Source of the DNA: Hemileia vastatrix
Taxonomy: Eukaryota; Basidiomycota; Pucciniomycetes; Pucciniales; Zaghouaniaceae
Assembly (NCBI GenBank): GCA_030280995.1
Contig: JASXTE010000016.1
Location: 22,129,501 to 22,193,500 of the forward strand
DNA: 64,000 nucleotides
Direction of reading: 5' to 3'
In this document: piece after piece, positions 1-10,202 of the stretch
How positions within the stretch are numbered: position 1 is the first letter of the stretch
How the letters are laid out: the number at the start of each line of letters is the position of its first letter
Made by a program: the position numbers and the translations under genes
Notes under the pieces: generated by a model
Databases searched by the model: none
Seen by the model: the letters and a program-made list of their open reading frames with translations, nothing else
Told to the model about the DNA's origin: nothing

Positions 1-28
1 AATTAATTAAACTCATATTTAATTATTT

Positions 29-370
29 CAGTTGACATTAAGTCCTGGTAGTTAAGTGATCAGCTTAATAAAATTTTAAAATAAAAATTCATATTTAATT
101 ACTTCAGTTGACATTAAGTCCTGGTAGTTAAGTTATCAGTTTAATAAAATTTTGTTAAAAATAATAAAGTTTCATATTTGATTACTTCAGTTGACAATAA
201 GTCCTGGTAATAAATTAGTTGATTTAAATCCTGAAAATAATTAATTAAAATTATTAATAAAAATTTTAATTTATTTCTACAGTTGATTATATTATAATCC
301 TGGTTTTAAATTATTTTTTTTTAAATTAATTTTATTCAGTTGATTTTTTATCCTAAAATAAGATTTTTTT
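29..370 (+). repeat. Degenerate tandem repeats in the retrotransposon leader
   Basis: Five copies of a unit beginning TTCAGTTGACA start near 29, 105, 188, 280 and 337, so the units are about 76, 83, 92 and 57 bp. The first three keep the core CAGTTGACATTAAGTCCTGG and the last two decay to CAGTTGATT. They lie upstream of the gag start at 457, inside the untranslated leader. Each begins with TTCAG, which resembles a 3' splice site, and another such site (TTTCAG) lies just before the gag start. Function unknown. Confidence 0.7.
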
Positions 371-456
371 ATTTTTATTTTATTTTTTGTTAAATAAAAA
401 TCAAAAAGGCTAATTAATCTTATTGTCTCTTTTCTTCATTTCAGTAAAATCTTAAA

Positions 457-1941
457 ATGACTTACCAAAGTGGCTCTGCTGCATGTGAAGAAGAACTAGA
501 CTTGATTGATTATGATGAGCCTACTTCTGTAAGTTCTCCTTTAACAAGAAGAATTTCTCAAACTAATAAATCCTTGCCCCAAACAGGATGTAGAAATGGA
601 AGAAGTAGAAATCCTAGTGGACACAACTCAGGATCAGAAGCCTATGATAAACCCACCAGAAGAGCTTCCAAAAGGCTTCAGGATAAAAAAGATGCCATTG
701 TCTCAGCTGGTAAAGAATCTGTCAACTCACATTAAGGAGCTAAGGACAGAAAACTTGAGACTAAAGGTAAGGGTAGATGCTCTGGAAGAAAAGGTGAGAA
801 GAACAGATACCTTTCTTCAAGAGAAGAAGAAACCTCTTCCTCCCAGGGATCAACAACAATTGGCTCCCCAGTCCCAAGAGAAGGTGGAAGTGTCCAAGTG
901 GCAGTGGGACTGGTTAAACACTCAGTGGGACTACCTGTCTCAAATTCAGCATCAGTTACCTCAGGCAGGTCCATCAAGGCCCAACCAGGTCAACCCCACT
1001 CCTCCCCACCCTTATCAAGGAGGAAAAAGAAGAAGAAAGCCCAATATGGTGATACCCAGCAAACCCTGGTACGTCCCTCTATTGATTCTCAAGTGTCTTT
1101 TCTTGTGGCTGACTCTGTTCATTCAGGTAAATCTGGAAGGGAGGATGAAACTTTGAGACCTATAGAGGCTGGGAATAGTAGACAGATATCTCATGTATCT
1201 AATCCATTACTTTTAATTGCTACCTCAATGATTAATCCTGATATGGCTGTAATTGATAAAACTCTTGACCCTGAGTTCTATGAGAGTCTGGAAAGTTACT
1301 CAGTTTCCTTATTGAGAAACACTCCAGATGTAGCAAGAATTAATGATGATTACTTGAGAGATATTATTGCCAAACAAAATCATATAATGAACAATATGCA
1401 ATTTACTCAGAGATATAATAGTTTGTTAACTGATCAGGGTTATCAAGCATTAAGAAGTGAATCACAGAGAGTCTCTGATGAATTGTCTCATTACAAAGCA
1501 ACCCATGAAAAGAAAGTTGCTTTATGGCAAAATATAAAAAATGATTTGTCTAAACTAAAAGATACTGTATCTGCCTGTTGCCAGGAGGTGGAGATAGATA
1601 AGATAAATCTGAAAAGATTGAATGACCATTTGTCATCTTTTCAAAATAAAAATCAGTTATCTTTTGCAACTATCAATGAGAGTTTATCTAGTCTTCCAAG
1701 AATAAAAACAAGACTAACAACCATTGAAGAAAAATTGAACTCATTGTTGAATGACCAGAAATATTCTGACATTTCTGTGAAGGAACATATAGTACAGGAT
1801 GCTCAAATAGTGCCTGTGGCTAGCTCATCTAAAGTAACAATAGCTCCAGAAATACCTGTTGATAACACTAAGTTTCCATCAAAGACTGATGATGCAACAG
1901 GATCTGCAACAGAAGGATTAAACAATGAGATTTCAGCCTAA
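457..1941 (+). pseudogene. Gag N-terminal part with two likely introns (chromovirus)
   Basis: I choose ATG at 457. Exon 457-528 ends at GTAAGT, and splicing to 587 after CCCCAAACAG keeps the frame. Exon 587-766 ends at GTAAGG, and splicing to 847 after CCTCCCAG again keeps the frame and joins the long frame that runs to TAA at 1939-1941. Exon 2 encodes a leucine-zipper-like helix (motif LRTENLRLKVRVDALEEKV). Exon 3 encodes a basic stretch (RRKKKKKAQ) and a long predicted coiled coil. Without the second splice, the exon-2 frame stays open to 1156, so two frames overlap for about 420 bp. The TAA at 1939 fits a CAA-to-TAA change because the same frame continues. The introns are inferred from consensus sites and frame continuity only. 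Confidence 0.65.
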
Positions 1942-3540
1942 TTAGAGAAATTACAGCTTCTTCTTACTCAGAAACAAGCTAGTACTAAGGAGACTCCTTC
2001 AAATCAAAAGAATTGGCCAAAACTTGACCAATATCCTACATTTGATGGTGATTCTTCCTCTGATTGGCAACAATTTATTTGCAGAATTGATAACTTAAAA
2101 AATTCTTACAAACTCCCAGATGAGGAAATTGTGTCCAAGTTAATTTCTTTGTTCACTAATGTTGCCCTGATGTGGTATGAATCTGTTCTCCTGGATGGGA
2201 ATGACTACTCATGGGAGGATTGGAAAAAATTAATTAAAGCACAATTTGGTGGCTCCAAGTTCAGAATGGCTCAACAAAGGCAGTATGAGGAAACTAGATA
2301 TAGCTCTTTTACTGATAAACCTATTGAGTTTTTAATGAAACTTGTAAAAATCTTAAGGGCAATGGACCCAAATATGGAGTTTGATTTATGGAAGGACAGG
2401 ATCCTTTATAAATTACCAATGTCTCTGAGAGACTTGATAGTGGCTAGGACTGAGTTCTCCAAAGAACCCTCTTCTTTCATTAATACTTGCAATGAGATAC
2501 TTCTAAACAATAAGTATGATGCCAGAAGATTCATTCCTAGGACCCCTTTGGAGAAACCCTCCACGTACCAACAGAAAACTCTGGAAAAGGTTGGTAAACC
2601 TTCTTCCCCTGTTGCACCAAAGAAGTATGCAACAAACACTTGCTTCAAGTGCAACAAGCCTTGGCAGAAAGGCCATGTTTGTGACAAGAAGATAAATATT
2701 GTAGAACAAACAGAGGAGCATGCTGATGACACAGTGGCACTAGATGATACATCAAGTGATTGTGCCAGCAATATTTCATACGAATCTCAACAAGAAATCT
2801 TGATGCTGGAAGAGGATATTCATTATTTAAATAATATTGATATTGATAATAATGCTTTATCTACAGTTGAGGATTCTGAGATCATAAAGAACATTGAGGA
2901 TAACTCAATTGTTATTGCCCCTCTCAAGGCACCAGTCTTGATTAATGGAACCAGCATTGAAGTTGTTCTGGATTCTGGAGCTGGAGGAAGTGTAGTTTCT
3001 GAAAGAGCACTTGCTTCAGTGGATCAAGACTATAAATCAAAACTGATGCCTATCATTTCTGAAAATTGGAGAGGTTATGGCTCTGTTTTGTCCCCCATTG
3101 GTAAATACAAAGCCACAGTGTTTTTTAAATATAACCATGGTTTTTTAAGAGCTATTTGTGATTTTGTTGTCATGAAGAATGATAACTTAAGCAATTAGTT
3201 TATTGTAGGGAATGATATTTTAACCAAGTATGGCATAAAATTGGATCCCTCAAATCAATGTTTCACAATGGGGATGAATGGGAAGAGAAAATTTAAGATT
3301 TCCTCCCCTAAAAAATTATTGAAACCAGAATTAAACACATTTAATTCTGCAGTTCAATGTAAAGGAAGATCTACAAAAGAGATGCATGCCCTTTTGTCTG
3401 AAATTGACAATGCCTCTTTTGGGGAACAACTTTTTGGTGAGGATAAAGATTCAATCATTAACTTGATAAAGTCTTTTCCTATGGCCTTTGCTCATGGATC
3501 ACATGAACTGGGATTAGTTAAAGAGGAAATGAAACTTTAA
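1942..3540 (+). pseudogene. Gag core, zinc knuckle and aspartic protease (chromovirus)
   Basis: Same frame as the preceding Gag. The region 2010-2510 is a classical retrotransposon Gag domain (FDGDSSSDWQQF, WYESVL, QFGG, RQYEETRYSS). A zinc knuckle with three cysteines and one histidine, CFKCNKPWQKGHVC, follows at about 2640-2680. The retropepsin active site reads VLDSGAGGSVV (DSG intact) near 2965-3000. A TAG stop at 3196-3198 cuts the protease, but its C-terminal portion (FIVGNDIL.KYGIKLD) continues in frame to the TAA at 3538-3540. Both stops fit single C-to-T changes of Gln codons. Gag would form the particle and the protease would process the polyprotein. Confidence 0.85.
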
Positions 3541-5028
3541 TTGTCTTGCCCATTAACTGATATACCACCTAGTTTAAAGAAGGAGCCTTATCCTGCTTCT
3601 CCCACAAAGAGAAAAGATATTGAAGACAATATCTCTACCCTTTTAAAAATGAATATTATTGAAAAGGTAGTTGAAACACCTAAATATTGTGTTACCTCAC
3701 CTGTCCTAATTTCTTATGAGAAAGATAATGCCAGGTTATGTGGTGATTATAGAGCACTAAATACTTATACTGTTGATGATATCTACCCTTTAACTAGAAT
3801 TAGCTCTATACATGCTACCTTACAGGGTGCTAAATATATCAGCTGTTTGGATGGTAACAAAGGATATCACCAGGTACCTGTTGAGAAATATTCTCAGAAC
3901 TTTCTGATGATTGCCACTCATATGGGTATTTATAAGTATATTAGGATGCCATTTGGCCCTAAAAATGCCCCTTCAGTTTTCCAAAAAGTCATGGATAACA
4001 CATTTCATCAAGAGATAATTGAAGGATGGCTGATGGTTTATATTGATGATATCATTATATTCTCAAAAACATTTGAGGACCATCTTAACCACCTGTGTAA
4101 AGTATTCCAGAAAATGGATGAAATAAATATGACACTTGCTTTGAAGAAATGTAAATTTGGGTTTCATTCTTTAAAAGTTCTTGGTCATGTTGTTTCAGGC
4201 TTACAGATATGTGTTGACCATAACAAAGTGGCAGCCATACAACAGGTGAAGGCTCCTACTACAGTGAGAGAGCTCCAAAGTTTTTTAGGAATGTGTGGAT
4301 ACTATAGACAGTACATTAAAAATTACCAAGTCATAGCTTTACCCCTTACCCAATTAACTAGAAAAGATGTTGCTTTTGTCTGGAATAGTGAAAGACAAAC
4401 AGCCTTTGACACTATGAAACACTGTTTGATGTCAGCACCAATTCTTGCTTTACCTGACTTTAATCAACCATTTGTTTTGTACACTGATGCCAGTTTCATT
4501 GGTCTTGGTGCTGCCCTCCATCAAAAACAAGTGATAAATGATAAAGTTTCAGAAGTAGTAATTTGTTATATTTCAAGAACCTTGAGAAATAGTGAATTGA
4601 AATATGGTGCTACTCAATTAGAATGTTTAGCTGTAGTATGGGCTCTAGAAAAGCTTCATTATTACCTAGATGACCAGAAATTTGAACTTGTCAATGACTG
4701 CAGTGCAGTTAAATCCCTTTTAAACTTGAAAACACCTAACAGACATATGTTCAGATGGCAGTTGGCTGTTCAAGAATACAGAGGGAGAATGAAAATTATT
4801 CATAGGGCTGGTATTGTTCACTCAAATGTGGATATGTTATCTAGGTTACCTTTACCAAATAATGACTCTAATCCTGCGTATGATCCTGAGGATGAAATTA
4901 TTCATATACATGGGATATATGTGGTTGATATGGAGGAAGAGCTATTACAGCTTATTCTGGATTCATATGATAAGGACACTGACTTGAAAAAGTTATGCAC
5001 CATATTAAATGATCCAAAGAATGCTTAA
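3541..5028 (+). pseudogene. Reverse transcriptase and RNase H (chromovirus pol)
   Basis: Open in the gag-pro frame from just after the TAA at 3538 to a TAA at 5026. RT motifs in order: RLCGDYRALN, LDGNKGYHQVPV, MPFGPKNAPSVFQKVMD, and the catalytic YIDD box in MVYIDDIIIFSKTFEDHL near 4040. The thumb/connection (LGHVVSG, LQSFLGMCGYYRQYI) is followed by RNase H with YTDASFIGLGAAL, LECLAVVWALEKLHYYL and a C-terminal VDMLSRLP. RT and RNase H convert the element RNA to DNA inside the particle. The catalytic aspartates of RT and the first of RNase H are present. Confidence 0.93.
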
Positions 5029-6059
5029 ATACAAGCATTAATTAAAACCCTTCCACCAAAGTACCAAAAAGCTTTGGAAAAAGGTAAAGTTTCAATTGAT
5101 GAAGGATATCTATATTATAGAAGAAAGTTGAGTAATGTCATTGTTATTCCTCCTTCTATGAAAGAAATCATCTTGAAAATTTGTCATGATGACATATTAG
5201 CTGGACATTTTGATCTTGAAAAAACAATGGTCAGAATTAAGAACACTGCTTGGTGGGTTAATATGTCTGAAAACACAAAATTATATGTTGAGTCTTGTGA
5301 TTCTTATCAAAAATCAAAAAGATTGACTGGTAAAAGAGCAGGATTATTGCAACATATTGAACCTCCTGATGCACCATGGCAGATAATAAACATGGATTTT
5401 GTAACAGGATTACCTATTGCTGGTAAAGACAGTTATAACTCTTGTTGGGTTATTGTGGACAGATTCACAAAAATGTGTAAATTTATCCCTACTCACAAGG
5501 ATGTTTCCACTAAAGAGTTAGCTTTCTTATGGTGGTCTCATATGTTTAATACTGCTGGTTTTCCTAAAGCCATAATCTCTGACAGAGACCCTAAATTACT
5601 TCTGAATTTTGGATGTCTCTGATGGATGTTTGTGGTTGTGATCTGAAACTTTCTACTTCCCATCATCCACAGACTGATAGTTTAGCTGAAAGAATGATTC
5701 AGACTTTAGAGGAGATGATTAGAAGGTATTGTGCCTTTGGCCTTGAGTATAAAGATAATGACAGATTCACTCATGATTGGGTTACCTTACTTCCTGGGTT
5801 GGAATTTGCTTATAATAGCACTGTTCATTCTGTTACTCAAAGAAAGCCTTTTGAGTTCTGGCTGGGATATGTTCCAAATACTCCTGCCCAAATCCTCAAT
5901 AACAAAATACCTAAATTGGATATACATCCTGGTGTAAAATCTTTTCTTCAAATGCAACAACTATGCAGAAATCATGCTAAAAAATGTATTGAAAAATCAT
6001 TTGAATATGAGAAGAAGAGATGGGACAAATCCCATAAAGAATACACTTTAAAAAGGTGA
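5029..6059 (+). pseudogene. Integrase, zinc-binding and catalytic core, frame-broken
   Basis: Follows RT in the same frame after the TAA at 5026. The N-terminal HHCC region ends CDSYQKSK, where the second cysteine is replaced by Tyr. The core has MDFVTGLP (first Asp) and ISDRDPK (second Asp). Just after that, around 5607-5630, the frame breaks and a few residues of the usual DRDPKF...W segment are missing. The protein resumes in another frame with STSHHPQTDSLAERMIQTLE, which carries the third catalytic residue (Glu), then LPGLEFAYNST. This frame ends at a TGA at 6057. Indel, stop and lost cysteine mean the enzyme is dead here. Confidence 0.9.
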
Positions 6060-6462
6060 TGAAGTGTTAATTTCTACAGTCCACTTAAACTTACAAGGTA
6101 ATAACAAATTGAAAAATCCATTTGTTGGTCCATTTGTTGTCAGAAGAATGATTGGAGATAATGCAGTTGAAGTTATTTTGTATTCTCCATATGACAGAAA
6201 ACATCCTCTTTTTCCAATATCTCTTTTGAAATCTTACACATCCAATAGTGATTTATTTCCAAAAAGGAGGGGAAGACCAAAGAAAACCCCAAATGAAATC
6301 ACTGAAACAGCAGAAATTGAAAAAATTCTAAATGACAGAATAGTCACTGCTGAAAAAGGTACAGAATACTTATTGAGATTCAAGAATAAATCATCTGAAT
6401 ATGATTCTTGGATACCTGGGAAGGAGATATCTAATCTTCCTACTCTACTAAAAAATGTATAA
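6060..6462 (+). pseudogene. Integrase C-terminus with chromodomain
   Basis: Returns to the original pol frame. The first part (NPFVGPFVVRRMIGDNAVEVIL) is the usual integrase C-terminal beta-rich segment. It ends with a chromodomain-like module: IEKILNDRIV, then YLLRFKNKSSEYDSWIPG and KEISNLP, matching the YLVKWKGY..DDTWEP pattern of chromodomains. In chromoviruses this module directs integration towards particular chromatin. The stop is TAA at 6460, 39 bp before the polypurine tract. Confidence 0.85.
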
Positions 6463-6501
6463 AAAGAAAAAATCTTAGCATTTTTTTTTATTTTTTTTTT
6501 T

Positions 6502-6513
6502 AGAGTGAGGGAG
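6502..6513 (+). promoter_or_regulatory. Polypurine tract priming plus-strand DNA synthesis
   Basis: AGAGTGAGGGAG lies directly against the 3' LTR start TGTCAGCC, after a long T-run. Position and composition are those of the RNase H-resistant primer. Confidence 0.85.
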
Positions 6514-7304
6514 TGTCAGCCAGGCTACTAGACTTAACCAGTAAAATAATTAATTATTTTACTGAGTTGAAGCCACGCCCCTTCTTCTTACTAATAATTA
6601 ATTATCTACTTAAGCATTACTTACAATTAACTAGTTAAGTACAATAAGTAATATAATTAATTAGTGTAAATAAAATGTCCCTTACAGTTTTACTCCCTAA
6701 CACCGTGCTCAATGGTATAAGTCAATGGGAATAGAATTTAATAATAAAATTATAATAAAAAAACTTTAAAACAATTATATTACCTCAGTGAGAGATCTGG
6801 AATCCCATGAAAGTAATATAATTAATTAATTATTGTGTAATTAATTGGGACAGTCCAAGGAACTCAAACTTTATTGCTAATAAATTTGATGTCCTTGTTG
6901 ACGTACCAGTTTATTTAATTCTTGTGTCATATATGTACTCCTTTTAATCATTCTTTTCTTCACATGCTTACAATATATGGTGTAAATTCTGTATATTTTA
7001 TTCCCTCATGTTTTGCCTATAAAAGGCCTCTTACTTTGTGCTTTTCAAGACATTCATTTTATCACTTACATTACTATTACACTCACAACAATACATTTAA
7101 TCCTATATTTTATAACTTTAGTATTTACAACACCGTAATTCTAATCTATAATTTATATTGATATCTTATAACTACCTCTTTTATTTGAGTAAAGCAATTA
7201 TTTTGATTAAGAAATATGTACCATTCTTTGAGAGTTCAATAAAACCCTAAAATTCCTCGTATAAACCTCGAACCAAGCTTCTAGACCAAAAGTACCCCTT
7301 GACA
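6514..7304 (+). repeat. 3' LTR of the chromovirus (791 bp)
   Basis: Begins TGTCAGCCAGGC and ends CCCCTTGACA. Its limits are fixed by the same-family solo LTR at 48157-48954, which is flanked by perfect GGGCT duplications. A TATA box (TATAAAAGG, 7018-7026) lies about 280 bp before the LTR end and is conserved in the solo copy as CCTTTTATA near 48435 on the other strand. The polyadenylation region follows. Confidence 0.92.
7018..7026 (+). promoter_or_regulatory. TATA box in the LTR
   Basis: TATAAAAGG inside the 3' LTR. The same site is kept in the solo LTR at about 48431-48448 (minus strand). It probably sets the start of the retrotransposon transcript. Confidence 0.6.
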
Positions 7305-7429
7305 ATTGTATTGAAGTTGATTTTGAAGAAGATGATAGAGATAATAAAGATGAAGATGATAAAGAGGATAAAGATGAAGATGATAGAGAAGTAAGGGGTG
7401 AATCTGAAGAAGACATTTATTTGATCTGA
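7305..7429 (+). pseudogene. Tail of an acidic-protein exon hit by the chromovirus
   Basis: Directly after the LTR, a frame rich in Asp, Glu and Lys (IEVDFEEDD, KDEDDKEDKDEDDRE) runs to TGA at 7427-7429. It looks like the C-terminal end of a coding exon into which the chromovirus inserted, but the rest of the gene is outside the window. Low complexity makes chance possible. Confidence 0.35.
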
Positions 7430-7910
7430 AAAAAATTTAAATGTCAAAAAAAAATTCAACACATATTTTTAAAAAAAAACTCACGTAATAATATCTTTTA
7501 AAATAAAATTTAAAGCAATATGCTTTTAAAAAAATAAAAAAAAATTTAAAACAAAAAAAAATTTACAAATTTTCAGTAAAAATTATATTAAAAAAAAATT
7601 ACAAAAGAAAAACTGAAGTTTGGTTATAAAAAACCTTCACAGAAAATCCTGTCAAAATAATAAATAAATAAAAATAATAAATAAAAAAATTTTCTGTAAA
7701 AGAAAAATCAGAACAAATGAAATTAAAAAAAAATTTAATTCAGTAAAATTTAAAATTATTTTAAAGAAAAATTAAAAATTAATATCTAAACCTTTTTTGT
7801 TTTGTAATTTACAGGGAAAGACCTTAACAGAATGTAAAAGTTTTTTTTTTCTAAAAATCTGCCAAAAAAAAAAAAAGTTAAAATTTAGTATGTTTTTTGA
7901 AAAATAGGTA
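7430..7910. other. AT-rich DNA, nothing recognised
   Basis: Dominated by A-runs and AAAATTT words. No conserved coding frame, RNA gene or repeat border was seen. Confidence 0.6.
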
Positions 7911-8473
7911 ACCTGTCTTTAACTCCCATTAAAGTACCCTTTCCCCCCTTTATTTCTCTTAAATCACCTATAAATTCCCTCCCTCCTTTCTTCAAAACCT
8001 TCCTCAAATACCCTCCTTGCCTGTCTCAAAATCTCCCTGATACCCCCTCCTTAACTGCTACAAAACCCCCCCAAACTCTCCCCTTTTACCCCTCTTTATA
8101 TGTCCAAACCCCCCTCCTTTCTCCCCCTCTTTAGCCGCTTCAACCCCTCCCTACACTCCCCTTAATCCATCTCTAGTGCCTCCTCCTCCTTAAAAAACAA
8201 TTGCTAACAATTGTTTGTTAAGGAGGGGGGGTAGAGGTGGCTAAATGGAAGTGAAAGGGGGGAATTGAAGCGGTTAAAGAGAGGAGAAGGGGTAAGTGAT
8301 GAGGCAACTAAAGAGAGGGGAAGGGGGGCGATGAGGTGGCTAAAGAGAGGGGAAGGGGGGATCTTGAGGCACCTACAGAGGGGGGAAAGGGGGGATTTTG
8401 GACAGGCAAGGAGGGTGAAAGGCAGGTAAAGAGAGAGGAAAAGGGGTGAAATGAGGCAGCTAAAGAGGGTGAA
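7911..8473. repeat. Foldback of purine/pyrimidine minisatellite arms
   Basis: The left arm (about 7911-8198) is C/T-rich with units like CTCTTTAGCCGCTTCAACCC. The right arm (about 8212-8473) is its imperfect reverse complement, with units like GGTGGCTAAAGAGAGGGGAA repeated every 45-50 bp. The centre is ACAATTGCTAACAATTG with a 4-bp loop. The phrases ACCCTCCTTGCCTGTC (left) and GACAGGCAAGGAGGGT (right) match exactly, as do CCGCTTCAA and TTGAAGCGG. A long hairpin or intramolecular triplex is possible. No transposase gene or clear TSD was found. Confidence 0.75.
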
Positions 8474-9005
8474 GGAGAGAAAAAAAAAGAAAAAAAAAGA
8501 GAAAAAAGAGAGAAAAAAAAAAGTTAGTCTAACCTTGAAAATAAAAAAAAAGACTTACAAAAAAAAAAAAAAAAAAAAACCAAAAAAAAACCAAAAAAAC
8601 CAAAATAAAAAAATTCATGATTAGCAAATAAAAAAACAAGAAAAAAAAAAAGACTTACCTGGTGAGATGAGTTGAGAAAAAAAAAGTAACGAAAATATTT
8701 GAGTGATGTTTGAGGAGAGGATAAAAAGGATATGAGTGATGAAAGAAAAGAAATCACTGACAAAATATGCGATTTCATGTTGAGCTGGTGAAAGAAAACC
8801 AATGAGCCATCCAAAAAAAAGATTTTCACCATAAATTACAAAAAAAAAAATGAATATGCAACAAACCAAAATACCAACCCAAGTGAATTAAGTACACAAA
8901 GAGGACATTTGGAGAGTACAAAAAAATAATTTAAAAGGGTGGTGAAGAGAAATGTTGGGGAGTAATAGGCATAATGACAGAGCGTATGCTGGTTGAATGA
9001 ATGTT
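8474..9005. other. A-rich spacer, no gene seen
   Basis: Poly-A and GAAAAA runs. The open frames here are low-complexity Phe/Leu/Ser runs on the minus strand. One good donor-like site (CACCAG then GTAAGTC, minus strand near 8655) hints at an untranslated exon of a Harbinger gene, but nothing confirms it. Confidence 0.5.
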
Positions 9006-10193
9006 TTATGATTCAAGGGAGGGGAGAGCCGGTGCTGGTTCAGGATCCTCTTCTCCATAAAGATCATTCCACTCATCCTTTAAATCAGCTAGGATATTGT
9101 GGAGTATAATGCAAGTCATGATCCAATGATTTGCAGTTTTGATCTCCAATTTTTTTTGAAATTGGATTCTGAGCTCCCGAAGACTAGAAAATTGTCCCTT
9201 TAAAATACCTATAGCATGTTCAATTTGTACTCTTTATTGGTAAAGGTGATAATTAAATTTAGTTTTGGTGTCATTTTCTAAGGTTGCACCACGGAAAGCA
9301 GGTATAATGTACTTCCCACTTGCATATGCTGAGTCTGCAAGGAGGTACTGAGATTCATCAAAGTATGAGTCAGGAGTTTGAGAAATCCGCCTTCTTTGGA
9401 AGACGGAAGAGTCATGACATGAGCCAGGGCAGCCACTATGAAAAGCAATAAATTTTTTATTGACATCGCATACAAGTTGTACGGCAATAGAGTATCTAGA
9501 AAGAAGATAAAAAGCTAGTTTATGAAGGATGAGAAATTGGAGAAGATTTTGAAGAAACCTTTTTTTGCGATCAAAATAATGGTTGCCATCATTAGCAGGA
9601 TTTTGACTCAAAGGTATAGTTGTGCCATCAACAAATCCTACACAGCCAGGGAAACCTTCAGCTTTCATTACTTGAGAGGATTCAAGTCGTTGTTCTGGAG
9701 TTGGCCAAGCAAGTGTTTGAGACTTGAGGGAAAGGATAGCAATCATACAGAGCTTGGTGTATAATATCACGGTACCATATCCTATGTTAAATAGATTATG
9801 GAAAAGTCTTACAGCAGCACTGTTTTCATTTGAGCCAAAGCAACATAGTGCAACAGCAAGTTGGATGGCAGGATTACGCTGTTTGTTATGGGAATTGTTA
9901 TGAAAGATAGGATGATCGGAGATGAGTTGATAAAGTTTGAAGAAAGAATTGGGAGAATTTCTAAAAAGTTGGGTGAAGTTTAAATGAGGAATGTTGAGAA
10001 TGGAGGCCAGATCATATTGGGGATCATGATAAAGATTTGGCCCCCTGGCAATGATGTAACGCTTTTTGGAAAGAAAACACATATAAGCTAAAGCGTCTTC
10101 CAAATCAGAGTCAGATCTATAGTAAAGAGCTAAAAGAAAAGTAATAGCATTAATTGTTGAGTGAAGTAGCTTCCTAGTAGAGAGGTGTTTCAT
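9006..10193 (-). pseudogene. PIF/Harbinger (DDE_4-like) transposase, one in-frame stop
   Basis: I choose ATG at 10193 (MKHLSTRKL). Longer reading runs into the retrotransposon LTR at 10202. The protein has the Harbinger DDE set: GCVGFVDGTTIPL (first Asp), GCPGSCHDSSVFQ (second Asp), LADSAYASGKYIIPAFRG, and IEHAIGILKGQF (Glu). A 63-nt intron at 9496-9558 (GTTTCT...TTTCTAG) separates FDRKK from YSIAVQ; removing it restores the family's FDRKxRYSIAVQ motif. A TAA at 9234-9236 interrupts the frame just before the catalytic Glu, and the same frame then runs to a proper TAA at 9006. The gene's 5' side was cut by the 33-kb retrotransposon, and the upstream sequence continues at 43214. Confidence 0.88.
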
Positions 10194-10202
10194 TGTTGCC
10201 GG

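Larger units (their letters stand above)
1..7304 (+). mobile_element. Ty3/Gypsy chromovirus LTR retrotransposon, 5' end outside window, decayed
   Basis: One element read on the plus strand: leader repeats, gag, protease, RT, RNase H, integrase, chromodomain, polypurine tract, 3' LTR. The domain order PR-RT-RH-IN and a C-terminal chromodomain place it among chromoviruses. The 5' LTR must lie before position 1. Four in-frame stops (1939, 3196, 3538, 5026) and a frame break near 5610 make this copy non-functional. The 3' LTR is followed by ATTGT (7305-7309), the expected 5-bp target duplication, whose partner is outside the window. A solo LTR of the same family lies at 48157-48954. Confidence 0.9.

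Noticed and set aside
7207..7462. Ser/Leu-rich or Phe/Ile-rich ORFs on the minus strand
   Set aside because: They are the antisense of an Asp/Glu-rich coding tail and of LTR sequence.
8524..8869. Overlapping Phe-rich ORFs on the minus strand
   Set aside because: Products of poly-A/T runs; no motif and two frames open at once.
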